Shown: piece by piece, positions 37,140 to 46,020 of the stretch | How the letters are laid out: each line of letters opens with the position of its first letter | How positions within the stretch are numbered: position 1 is the stretch's first letter | Source of the DNA: Trissonchulus latispiculum | Lineage: Eukaryota > Nematoda > Enoplea > Enoplida > Ironidae | Assembly (NCBI GenBank): GCA_030248195.1 | Contig: JASAND010006858.1 | Span: forward strand, 1-64,000 | Direction: 5' to 3' | DNA length: 64,000 nt | Translations under genes and position numbers: made by a program | The notes under the pieces: model-generated | Told to the model about the DNA's origin: nothing | The model's input: only the letters and a program-made list of their open reading frames with translations | The model's database searches: none

Positions 37140-38300
37140 AAATTTGTACGTTTTCCATGGTGGGATCAAGGGGATACAAACATTTTTGTGTCTCCCATTT
37201 TCTAAAACAGCTCTACGGTAGTTTTCTGGGTCGCTGAATACCAATCTGGATAACGTTTTCGGCTTAACTTTTCGTTAGCTAGAAATAATCTGAACTTGTA
37301 AGCTTAACATGTTAAACTCATATTTATTTAACGAAAAGCTGATCAAAAAACGGTTTTAGATTCGTGGTCAGCGATTAGAGACCTGGAAGGGCCGAATTTT
37401 TGGCCCGGCCTGGCTCGTGAAAGGTTTCGGCCCGCTCTTCCCGGCCCGTCAAATTTTCAGGAATTGTTAATTTTAATTTGGCAAATTGTTAGTTTTTTCA
37501 GGAAATGCAAAATTTCAAAAGAATTTTAAATTTATTATTGAAATTCAGTTAGAATTTTCTCTGTCTGTGTTTCTCTGTATGCAAGGATTGTGTCAATGAA
37601 TGTAGAGATCTGACAGTAATTTTGAGCACAGACTTTTGCAATCAACTGTTTAAATTGCTTTTTCCGAATTTTTTGAACCACAGAGTTATGCTGGATAACA
37701 TCTTAAATGATAATTTTTGAGTACCTTTTCACAAATCAAGAAATGAACATAAGCATAATGATTATAAGAGACATCCTTATAAAATTTGAAAGAATAAGAG
37801 GAAGAAAGAAAGAAGGAATGAAACAAAGAATTAAAAAGAATATAAAATTTGAAGGATATTCAGCATTCAGTTACTTAATTTTATTTATTTAATTTAATCG
37901 ACTATTTTAATTTTATTTAAAAAATACACAGTAACATTAATGAAATGAAAATGCGGAAACTAATTCCTGAAAAGCAGTGTTAATGTGTACGAAACATGAT
38001 CAAGGAGCACAAAAATGTTTCAAGCTAAGCATTTTGAGTTATTATTCTTTAGTAAAATCTCGCAAAAATAATGGGGGCATGCTGGAAACTCGGCCTGCGG
38101 CACGGCCCGGCCCGTGAGTTTGCTTCGGCCGGCGGCCCGGCCCGTCCCGTGAGTTTGCTTCGGCCTGCGGCCCGGCCCGTCCCGTGAATTTTGGCTCGGC
38201 CTGGCCCGCGAGCCGTAATGCAGGCCTCTGTCAGCGACAGAGAAACCCCCTCTATTCAACGTTTTAGCAGCACTGTTGACAACAAGATTTTAGATTCCCA
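37140..38300. repeat. Fold-back element, copy 2, split by a hAT insertion
   Basis: Shares with copy 1 the words CTTTTCGTTAGCT, AACGAAAAGCTGA and AAAAAACGGTTTT-AGATTCG. After an 855-bp insertion it resumes at 38238 with CAGAGAAACCCCCTCTAT, which matches copy 1 (CTGAAACCCCTATGC). The arms are more diverged than in copy 1. Confidence 0.65.
37375..38229. mobile_element. Non-autonomous hAT-type element (GGCCCGGCCCGT arrays)
   Basis: Flanked by the exact 8-bp duplication GTCAGCGA (37367-37374 and 38230-38237). The termini are short imperfect inverted repeats (AGAGACCTG / CAGGCCTCT). Both subterminal regions carry GC-rich repeats of the type CGGCCCGGCCCGT; the middle is AT-rich and non-coding. It is inserted in the fold-back copy at 37140-38300. 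Confidence 0.75.
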
Positions 38301-38772
38301 ATGTTCTCCCTTGGAAAACTTAAGCATTTAAAACCTTATATTTTTAAAGTTTTTAAATTTTGCTTCCGATGCATCAATAGCTTTCGCCTATTTATTGTCG
38401 TTACATGAAGTCCCGGTCAAGGAATCAAGAATAGTGCTTCCCTTTTAGAGAAGTGTGGGCAAAAGAGACCTAGTTAATTGGGTCTACCCCAGTAAGGTTC
38501 TATTTGAAAAGCGTTGTTTGTGGTTACTACCAAATCAGTCATTTCAAGAAATTACGAAGAATTATTTTGACCAAATTTTCTACCAAACAAGAAGATTCTG
38601 CGAGTTCCGCAAGCTTGTACTATGTCTAAGTAGCGGCATCCGGTGGCAATGTGTGTGTGTATTCCATGGGACATATGTTGCATAAACAAAAATGCGAACA
38701 CTTAGTGTTACTAGGAAACTAAGCACCGGCAAAATGAATTAGACTGCCTAATAACTTGCTTTCGAATTTTAG
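38301..38772. other. Intronic DNA before the Ig-like exon
   Basis: No supported feature beyond the splice acceptor region at its end. Confidence 0.4.
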
Positions 38773-39069
38773 ATTTCGATTTTGTTCACGGATATGCGCC
38801 CATTTCATTGGAAATTTTGGATTCCTTTGGTGATCCAACGCTATATCCGCAGGATGGCGGCGTGCTTACAATTTATTGTAAAAACATTATACAGATGGAT
38901 GCGGTTGGGTTGATAAGAGAGTTGCCTAGTCACAGCATCATGTTGCATAGCAGGCCAATTGATTTTGAATACAGTATAACTATCGACATGTCTTTGATAG
39001 GAGAAGCTGAATACTACTGTAGCGGCACCGGATTCAGATCCAGAGCATTCAAGATACCATACTTGTTGG
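38773..39069 (+). CDS. Gene B: Ig-like extracellular domain exon 1
   Basis: A 297-nt exon, phase 1 at both ends, between CGAATTTTAG and GTAAAT. It encodes one immunoglobulin-like domain: a strand B cysteine in VLTIYCKN, then after 46 residues the tyrosine-corner motif GEAEYYCSG of strand F, and an ending typical of strand G (SRAFKIPY). The usual tryptophan of strand C is absent, so the fold is not a textbook I- or V-set. Symmetrical phase 1 exons are the rule for extracellular modules. With the predicted leader at 36301 the junction codon is TAT. The domain is expected outside the cell and could bind ligand or act in homophilic recognition. Confidence 0.65.
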
Positions 39070-39244
39070 GTAAATAAAATAATACCAGCAATGCTATCGG
39101 TAACAGGTTTGAATGAAAGAATAGCTTACTAACTCTAACGTCTCTTGGAGTCGATTTAAAAACTTCACGAAACAATTATGCAGTGCAGGTACATAGTTTA
39201 AGCTGTTTCATGACTCCCATGCATTCCAATCTTTATGAGTGTAT

Positions 39245-39352
39245 AATATAATATATAATATAAATTGAATATAACATTAATATAATATAATATATAATAT
39301 AATATAATATAATATAATATAATATAATATAATATAATATAATATAATACAA
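39245..39352. repeat. AATAT microsatellite
   Basis: Runs of (AATAT)n with a few interruptions. A second block lies at 42466-42580. Confidence 0.9.
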
Positions 39353-39379
39353 GCAAAGTGGCGTGAATGGGTTGCCGCT

Positions 39380-40085
39380 GTCATTTTTCCTCTTAGAAAC
39401 AAGAAATTTTCCGTGTCCAGTACCACGAAATCCGTAAATTTTCCGGAAATCTCTATTTCCGTTTCGAAATCAGCGCCATTGAATTAGTCTATGGCCCTGC
39501 TATAACCCTTCAGCAAAATCGGAGACAATGGAATTTTGGGTCAACATCCGGGTTTTCAGTAATTCCCGGATTTTCAGTTTTTCAGCCATAACTTTCGCTA
39601 GGCGCATTTCCGGAAACTGTCGCAAGAACGAAAATTGCTGAGCTCGTCGAGCTGTTTCACTTGAGTACCATATCGACCACTTTCGAAAAAATTTTTCAAA
39701 ATCCGGAATTTTCCGGGTCCAATATCTCGAAATCCGTAAATTTTCCGGAAATTTCGTTTTCAGTTTCGACACCAGCGTGATCAAATTACCCTATCACCAA
39801 CTTTTGAGAGAAATCGGAGACAAAAAATTTTTTGGTCCAAAATCCGGGTTTTCGGGAATTCCCGGATTTTCAGTTTTTCGGCCATAACTAGGCACATTTC
39901 TGGAAAATGTCGCAAGAAGCAAAGTTGTTCAGCTCGACGAGCTCTTTCATTTGAGTACCATGTCGATCACTTTCGGAAAATTTTTCAAAATCCGGAATTT
40001 TCCGGGTCGAATATCTCCGAATCCCGAAATGTTCCAGAAATTTCAATTTCAGTTTCGAAATCAGCGTGGTCGAATTACCCTATGG
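39380..40085. repeat. Satellite-like tandem repeat, about 295-bp unit (left part)
   Basis: The block containing TATCTCGAAATCCGTAAATT, CAAAATCGGAGACAA and TTCCCGGATTTTCAG recurs with starts near 39415, 39717 and 40005. The array is split by the element at 40086-42169 and resumes at 42170. Confidence 0.8.
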
Positions 40086-42169
40086 CAGAGTTGTATGCGG
40101 TCCGATTTTTCCGGCCCGCGCCCGGCCCGCAGCCCGCACCTCATGACCGCGGCCCGCAACACTCCGGCCCGCGGCCCGCACACGCGTAAACCGGCCCGCA
40201 GGTACCCGCACGTAAAAATTGCTTCCTATGTAGTACCTGAGCACCAAAACTGGTGTATTTTCAAAGATACTTCCGGATCCGGCAAATTTTTCTGTTCGTT
40301 TGATTTGAACTTTGTTGTCTACCAATTAACTGTTCTCAAAGTGGTAATAAAAGCCTAGCTTCCCTTGCGTTCAGAAAACTACTGACTAATGACTTGACGA
40401 GATTAACTAACCAGCTATTAATTGTATTTGCATGAAAACTGAAAATTGGTATTGAAAGCGGCGTCACCGCAGCAAACAGACAATTTTCTCCATAGCACCT
40501 ATGCTGTGAAACTTCATTCGGCTGTAATTGATCTTAAATGAATTAAAGTCTTCAGTAAAAAGTTATGAATGAAGGTTAAATTAATTAAAGTCTTCAGTAA
40601 GAAGTTATCATCAGGGATTTTTTGGTTTTCGGATTTGCGTCAACCTTGCGTCCAGTTAAGAAGTTTAAGCTAAGTTTAGGTTGCGTCCAGTTAAGAAATT
40701 TTGCGACCAGGTAGAATTTTTGTTTTATCGTGTTTTCTGTGCATAAAATTGTTTTAGTTATAAAAATTGTGATAATTTCTTTAGTGTAACACAATTTAGA
40801 AAGTTGATGCTACTTAACAGTAATGTACGATTACAAGGGCACCTATAAAATATAGATGCGGCCAATGGACACGGCGGGGGGTCTGGGGGGCGGAGCCCCC
40901 AGAAGTTGAAGAGTTTTTTGCAATTCCAGAATAATACGTAATGGAAATGTTTAAAAAGATTTTATGTGGCACCTGTTGCTTCTCAATGTTATATGATATA
41001 GTTAAACTAATGAAAGTATTAAAAAGTAATGAAATATTTAGGAATAGCATTGACAAAAAAGGGAGTAAATATCAAGCATACATTCAGTTTCGAAAACTCT
41101 GAGAACTACTGATCCCTGAAAACAGTACTGGAAGTGAGCACCGGGGGGGTCTGGGGAGCGGCGCCCCCCAGAAGTTGGAGTTTTTTGCAATTACGGATTA
41201 TATCCGTAATGGGAGTGTTTAAAAGAATTAATTTGGTATCTGTTGGTATCTGTTATATCTAACTAAAGCATCTAACGCTATTTCATTCTTTGCGTAAATT
41301 GTAAAGTTGTATGTGTGGTGTAGTATTATTCTTCAAAAATGTGTTAAAAACATGAATGTTCAAAATTATGCACATTGTAATGCTTTACTTATTGATGTGA
41401 AATTTAGGAGTTCAACACGATCTATGGATACAGGTGGACAACGACTTAACAAATAACATTGAGAAATGACCTTGCACCTTGGCATTCCATGACAAAGTGG
41501 GAAACGCCGGGGGTCTGGGGGCGGGGCCCCCAGGATCCGAAGAAATTTTTGGAAAAAAACAGAAAAATTGGTACTGGAAACATTTAAAGTTTTTACTCTT
41601 ACAAAAGTGAATTTCCTGACGAAATAATGCTGCGTCTAGCTTGCGTCCCGTTAAAATTTCATTGCGTCCAGATAATAAACTTTGCGTCCAGATAATAAAC
41701 TTTGCGTCCAGACGCACATCTGGACGCAAAAAACCCTGGTTATTATGGATTTATATTTACTTGTCTGCAAAAACACGAATTTCCGCAAGTCAACTAAAAA
41801 TTCAGTTTCTGCGCCAATAGAAATATGCGTTAAACTTTTAAAAATAATATAATTGCTGACCGCCATTTTCAGTGCTAAGCACTCTCACAACAGTTCCAGC
41901 AGAAACCACAGGATTCACTTTTGTTAGAAGTTAGACTTGTATAATACAATAAAACATGTAGTTTTCATGGGTTTAAAATAATGTTTACTCTACCTGTTAT
42001 TACTCAATAAGCTGCTTTTGCTAATTTCTAGAAAGCAAAATTAGCCCCATGAAAGTAACCCAAAATCGGCCCGCATCGGCCCGCGCTGCCCGCGCGGGTA
42101 GTAAAATTCGGCCCGCCCCGCCCCGCCCCGCGGGTACCCGCGGGTACCCGCGGCCCGCATACAACTCTG
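40086..42169. mobile_element. Non-autonomous hAT-type element (CAGAGTTGTATGCGG ends), host of a nested insertion
   Basis: Exact 15-bp inverted termini CAGAGTTGTATGCGG / CCGCATACAACTCTG and an exact 8-bp duplication CCCTATGG (40078-40085 and 42170-42177). Both ends carry GC-rich arrays: repeats of CCGGCCCGC on the left and GGGTACCCGCGG on the right. The middle is AT-rich. A second element occupies 40612-41738, so the host element itself is about 950 bp. No transposase remains. Confidence 0.9.
40612..41738. mobile_element. Non-autonomous hAT-type element with GCGTCCAG repeats, nested
   Basis: Begins CAGGGATTTTTT and ends AAAAAACCCTG. Flanked by GTTATCAT and GTTATTAT (40604-40611, 41739-41746), an 8-bp duplication with one mismatch. 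Subterminal regions contain repeated TTGCGTCCAG words. Inside are three GC-rich hairpins of the form TCTGGGGG...CCCCCAGA at 40882-40903, 41150-41172 and 41514-41535. The first two are followed by GAAGTTG(A/G)AG and a T run, so the interior consists of related units. Confidence 0.85.
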
Positions 42170-42360
42170 CCCTATGGCCAACTTTTAAGCAAAATCGGAG
42201 ACAAAAAATGTTTACGTTTCCCTTGGTCCCCCCTTACCATTTTAAAAAATTCCGGGATTCGCCATTCCCGGAATCCGGGAAGTACCGAACTGCCCGCGCT
42301 TCCGGGAGCACTTTAGGTCACCCCCAACTCCCTCTGAAAATTTCAAGCGGATCGGTCTAG
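42170..42360. repeat. Satellite-like tandem repeat (right part)
   Basis: Continuation of the array at 39380-40085 after the hAT insertion: CCCTATGGCCAACTTTTAAG, then CAAAATCGGAGACAAAAAAT. Confidence 0.7.
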
Positions 42361-42465
42361 CCAATCAAAAGTTAGAGGGGGGGGACACATACGGCAAGAA
42401 ATAATAATAATAATAACGGACATACCCAACTTAAAGGGTTGCCTTTTTGTGAAAAAGCGCCAACC

Positions 42466-42580
42466 CAATAATATAATATAGTATAGTATAATATATTTGA
42501 TATAATATAATATAATATAATATAATATAATATAGTATAGCATAATATATTTGATATAATATAATATAATATAATACAAC
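42466..42580. repeat. AATAT microsatellite
   Basis: Two internally similar blocks of (AATAT)n separated by ATATTTGATAT. Long open frames here are an artefact of the repeat. Confidence 0.9.
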
Positions 42581-42842
42581 ATAATGTAACTAAATTTATG
42601 AACATTTCAATGACTGTTCAATTGGTTGTAAGACTATAGAAATCAAAGCATATTTTCTCATTTATTTGTGTCTAAGTTTTTGTATAAATTTCTGAGGAAA
42701 CATGCAAAACCCTGCCCTCACCTCACCTTCTCCAAATTATGTTTCAATATGTTCTGGAACTAGACTAAGAAGGTTTAATAATTGGGGTCAAATAATGCTA
42801 AAGTTGTTATTATCGTTACGGACCAAGAGAAATTTGTTTCAG

Positions 42843-43121
42843 CTGGATACGATGATGAGGCATGCCAGGACGCTCAGTGCCAAGATGACCAGTCATTTTG
42901 CATGTACACAAAGTCAACACAATTGGTTCCATCGTGTGGTCGCATCAGTCAAGATATGTGCAGGCTTAGTGCATTGACAGATGCTGATTTCAGAGAAATC
43001 TCAACCTACCGTCCAAACATCACCTGCATGCAGTCTCGGTCATCGCAGCCATCTCTTTGCTTGTATGAGTCTGGCCTTCATTGGGGTGCGAACTATGAGG
43101 CACCCGATACGCAGTTTTGCG
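42843..43121 (+). CDS. Gene B: cysteine-rich extracellular module exon
   Basis: A 279-nt exon, phase 1 at both ends, from TTTGTTTCAG to donor GTACTT. The first 64 residues are paralogous to the gene A exon at 4892: spacing C-x4-C-x6-C-x11-C-x7-C-x21-C, shared CMYTKS/CMFTNS, an aligned DF and RPN(I/A)TC. Unlike gene A, it continues for about 30 residues with two more cysteines (CLYESG, FCG), so eight in all. Domain family unknown; an extracellular disulphide-bonded module is inferred from the cysteines and the NIT glycosylation site. It follows the Ig-like exon in compatible phase (junction codon GCT). Confidence 0.65.
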
Positions 43122-43486
43122 GTACTTATTTTAAATTTCTCAAATAATATCATACTGCTAAGGGACAGAAATAAAAAGCAGGTAAACTTAACTTTCGACA
43201 ATCTATTAAAGCTCTGTGTACAAACTTTGCGATTCTTGGTTTTAGGAAGGTTTGGAAGATTTGTAGCTTCTGCAAGCATAAATCCTTACAGTATAGCGGC
43301 GATCATTGCATACACTGTTTTCAAATTATTATATACCATTGTGGGCCAAGAATTCGTTCTGAATAAGTCCATTAAATACGGCACCAATTGAGGGAAAAAC
43401 TAAATAAAGTGTATTTATAATGCGTTCCAAATTCTAGGGTAATTTTACAATATGGGTACAAAATGCGTGTACATACATTTGGCTTT
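43122..43486. other. Intronic DNA of gene B
   Basis: No feature supported; overlapping open frames are continuations of exon frames into the intron. Confidence 0.4.
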
Positions 43487-43875
43487 ACAACACTACAGTA
43501 TCCCCAGTCGAGAGGTAAGGCGTTCGACTGAAGATCTTACGGTCCTAGGTTGGAACACCGGCTGCCACAAGGCCTTCACAAATCCACTTGAGCACCCATC
43601 AGCATCCGTGACTAAACACATAAACACTAAACACATCAGCCAACCCAGCTATCTATCCCTTTGCGGTCGCTAAATGGGTACCACTGCGGTGGGAAGGTAA
43701 CAGGAGTCTGTGTCGTAATGCCTGGCGTGATGCCTGATGAAGGGCTGGCCCCCGCCTTCCACAGATGTGGTCAACATTAGAGTTTTTCTCCTGGCTTCGG
43801 GGTGTGAACCTACCTTCTGTAGGTTGGAGTTCTCTCCAGGGGTCACTTTACCTTTACCTTTTTACCAGTTAAACT
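43487..43875 (+). mobile_element. tRNA-derived SINE, Phe-like head
   Basis: The head has an A box (CAGTCGAGAGGTAAGGCG, about 43505-43522), an anticodon-loop-like CTGAAGA (anticodon GAA, Phe) and a degraded B box (GGTTGGAACACC, 43548-43559). A body of about 300 bp follows. It ends in a short repeated tail (TTTACCTTTACC). The T-arm mismatches and the body exclude a working tRNA gene. Confidence 0.7.
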
Positions 43876-44430
43876 TACCAGTTAAAGACAGTTGAGTTAA
43901 GATTTGCAGAGTCCGCGTCCACTTGTCAATGTCGGCCTGCTCGTGTCTGTGCACCAAGCTCGTAGTTCAAATCCTTTCAGATTACCTGCTTCTAGTCTAG
44001 GACTGTCCTTTTTTTAATTGATTCGACAAATGGAATTGTATTTGATGAATAATCAATGGATTGCGAACGAATACAGAATTCAGCTTTATGAAACTGAAGT
44101 TTTGTCACAAAGCATTCTTCCGCACTCGTTCTAACCGGAATTGGCACGAGAGTAGTATCCAGCAACGCTTTACGGGTTTCCTCTGCATCGGAAAGCTACA
44201 GAAATGAGTACCACGATCTAAACTGGAATTCTGCGGCTAGAACAGGGAGAATGACTGAAAGGAGAGCCGAAAAACGGCAATCGAATAGTAAAATGATAGA
44301 AACTAGCTTCAGCCGTATCGGTTATGGATATGCCGGAAGTGTGATAGTGTTATTTTGTTAAGATTTGCTAACAATATTTCACGATGTAAACATCTGAACT
44401 TATTTACCAACTCAGTATTACATATTTCAG
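43876..44430. other. Intronic DNA of gene B
   Basis: Nothing firm. A TAGTTCAAATCC word near 43972 looks like an isolated B box, but no matching A box is convincing. Confidence 0.35.
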
Positions 44431-44742
44431 GCATGTCAACCTATGCTCGTTGGCCAGAAACTGGAAAACCTCTACCGCATGGAAGGATCTCCGTATTCTA
44501 TGTACCCAATAATATGAAAGAAAACACTAGAATTGAAGCAAGATTCAGTCAAGGAGACTGCAGACTGTACGGCGGTTTTAAACGGCACAGTGTGGGCAGT
44601 CCTTTGTTAAATCACACTTTTACTAACGTAACAATAGAGAAAGCCGCTGATCAAATTCAGCTGTCCAAATTATCATGCTGGAATGGACATGCTGATTATT
44701 CGAGCGCATCAGAATACTTTCACTCATATTTCTTACCATATA
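44431..44742 (+). CDS. Gene B: Ig-like extracellular domain exon 2 (non-canonical)
   Basis: A 312-nt exon, phase 1 at both ends, between CATATTTCAG and GTAAGT, both strong sites. The strand-B-like segment (GRISVFYVP) lacks the usual cysteine. A later segment VTIEKAADQIQLSKLSCWNG resembles strands E-F with the second cysteine. A cysteine in GDCRLYGG could pair with it instead. The ends recall the first Ig-like exon (LPHGRISVFY beside DGGVLTIYC; FLPY beside KIPY). Several N-glycosylation sites (NHT, NVT) fit an extracellular position. It is called Ig-like by arrangement only; another beta-sandwich fold cannot be excluded. The next supported exon is the linker at 56122, about 11 kb downstream. 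Confidence 0.55.
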
Positions 44743-45061
44743 GTAAGTTGAAACAAATTATATACGATATTCTGCATTATCAAAGCAAACAAACGGATCT
44801 GACGGAGAATTAAAAATTTTGTGAGTAACGAATTTTCAGTTTTGAACTTCCGGTTAATCCACGACATTTTGCGCCATTAGTTAATCTGTCTGCCAACCGA
44901 GCTTCGGAGGCGTAGTCGTATGAAATTTGTAGGAATTCGTTTACTAATCACCTTCATAGTGTGAAGAAAAGAAAGTAGGTACCGCAAAGTGGTGAAAGAG
45001 GAAGCCTAAGAGCCGTCACTCTTGCTCTACAGAAAAGTGAAAAAAGAAGCTCATGTACCAC
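44743..45061. other. Intronic DNA next to the LINE 3' end
   Basis: No feature supported. Confidence 0.4.
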
Positions 45062-45111
45062 CGAAGGTTGTTGTTGTTGTTGTTGATGCTTCCAGCCACC
45101 TGAATACAGAT

Positions 45112-46020
45112 TCAATCGGCCCGGACACCTCCAGGACGGAGGCGGCCGCATTCTCTGAGAAAGGCAAGGACCTCCCGAGGCTTTTCCCAGAGGACCGCAA
45201 GGCTAGGGTTAGGACCCAAGTGGGACAGGCGTGGGCGGTCTGATTGTGGGCAGTTGAGTAGGGCATGCGACAGTGTGTCTTCTTGGTCAGGGCAGTGGGC
45301 ACATGAGGGGGAATCTAGGGCTCCAATCCTATGGAGGTACCAGTTTAGGATTGGAGAGAAGCCCCCGACACGAAGTTGGGACAGGACTGACCTGTCAGCC
45401 CTGGATAGTCCAGTCTCCTTCGGGTCAGGGGTGCGGGGGATTCGAAGCAGGTCTAGTCTGTCCGAGGATAAACCGGATTGCCAGGTGCTAGTGAAATGTC
45501 TAGAAATTAGGGATTTCACTGCTCTGAAATCTACCGGAGTAGCAGCCTGATCCAGATTTGAGCCAAGGCCAGCGAGCGTGTCAGCGATTTCGTTGCCGTG
45601 TATGCCCGAATGGCCGGGCAGCCAGTGGATTTGGAGGGTTCGTGGTTGACAGTTCAGGATGGACTTTATGCGGCGCCAGATGGTAAACTCCTTATAGGTA
45701 GTTGATTTAGCAGGACCAGAGGACAGCTTCCTGGTCAGCGATTGGGAATCCGAAAAAATTCTGATGATTTGATCTTCAGCGGAAGCCGTCGCGTCAATCC
45801 ATTCCAGGGCGCGGTCCATCGCCCGGAGCTCAGCTCCGTAGCTCGAGGTGACCAGACCAGCTGGTTCGATTATGTTCCGGGTGAGACCCAGCCGATGGTG
45901 AAGAATATAGACGCCGCTTCCTCCGTTTCTGGTTCCTTCTTGGGCTGATCCATCAGTGTAGATTTCGATATCGGCCGGGGTCAGGCGGTCCAGGATACTT
46001 TCCGTAGCAGATTTCTTCTT
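45112..46020 (-). CDS. LINE copy 1: RNase H and CCHC knuckle (frame-shifted downstream part)
   Basis: Downstream part of the LINE polyprotein in a different frame from RT; the open frame after its first ATG runs 45112-45819. Upstream of that ATG the frame carries a YTDGSA block, the first RNase H aspartate motif. Further on come FSDSQSL (second acidic motif) and HWLPGHSGIHGNEIAD (histidine/aspartate motif). The RNase H domain would remove the RNA template during target-primed reverse transcription. Near the end C-A-H-C ... H-x4-C forms the CCHC knuckle common in these LINEs. The break from RT lies near 46010-46030 in a stretch rich in GAAGAAG on the coding strand. It is either a disabling mutation or, less likely, a programmed shift. 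Confidence 0.8.
   Translation of the reverse strand, partial: KKKSATESILDRLTPADIEIYTDGSAQEGTRNGGSGVYILHHRLGLTRNIIEPAGLVTSSYGAELRAMDRALEWIDATASAEDQIIRIFSDSQSLTRKLSSGPAKSTTYKEFTIWRRIKSILNCQPRTLQIHWLPGHSGIHGNEIADTLAGLGSNLDQAATPVDFRAVKSLISRHFTSTWQSGLSSDRLDLLRIPRTPDPKETGLSRADRSVLSQLRVGGFSPILNWYLHRIGALDSPSCAHCPDQEDTLSHALLNCPQSDRPRLSHLGPNPSLAVLWEKPREVLAFLRECGRLRPGGVRAD

Noticed and set aside
42343..42605. Tyr/Ile-rich ORFs on the minus strand
   Set aside because: Direct translation of the AATAT microsatellite.
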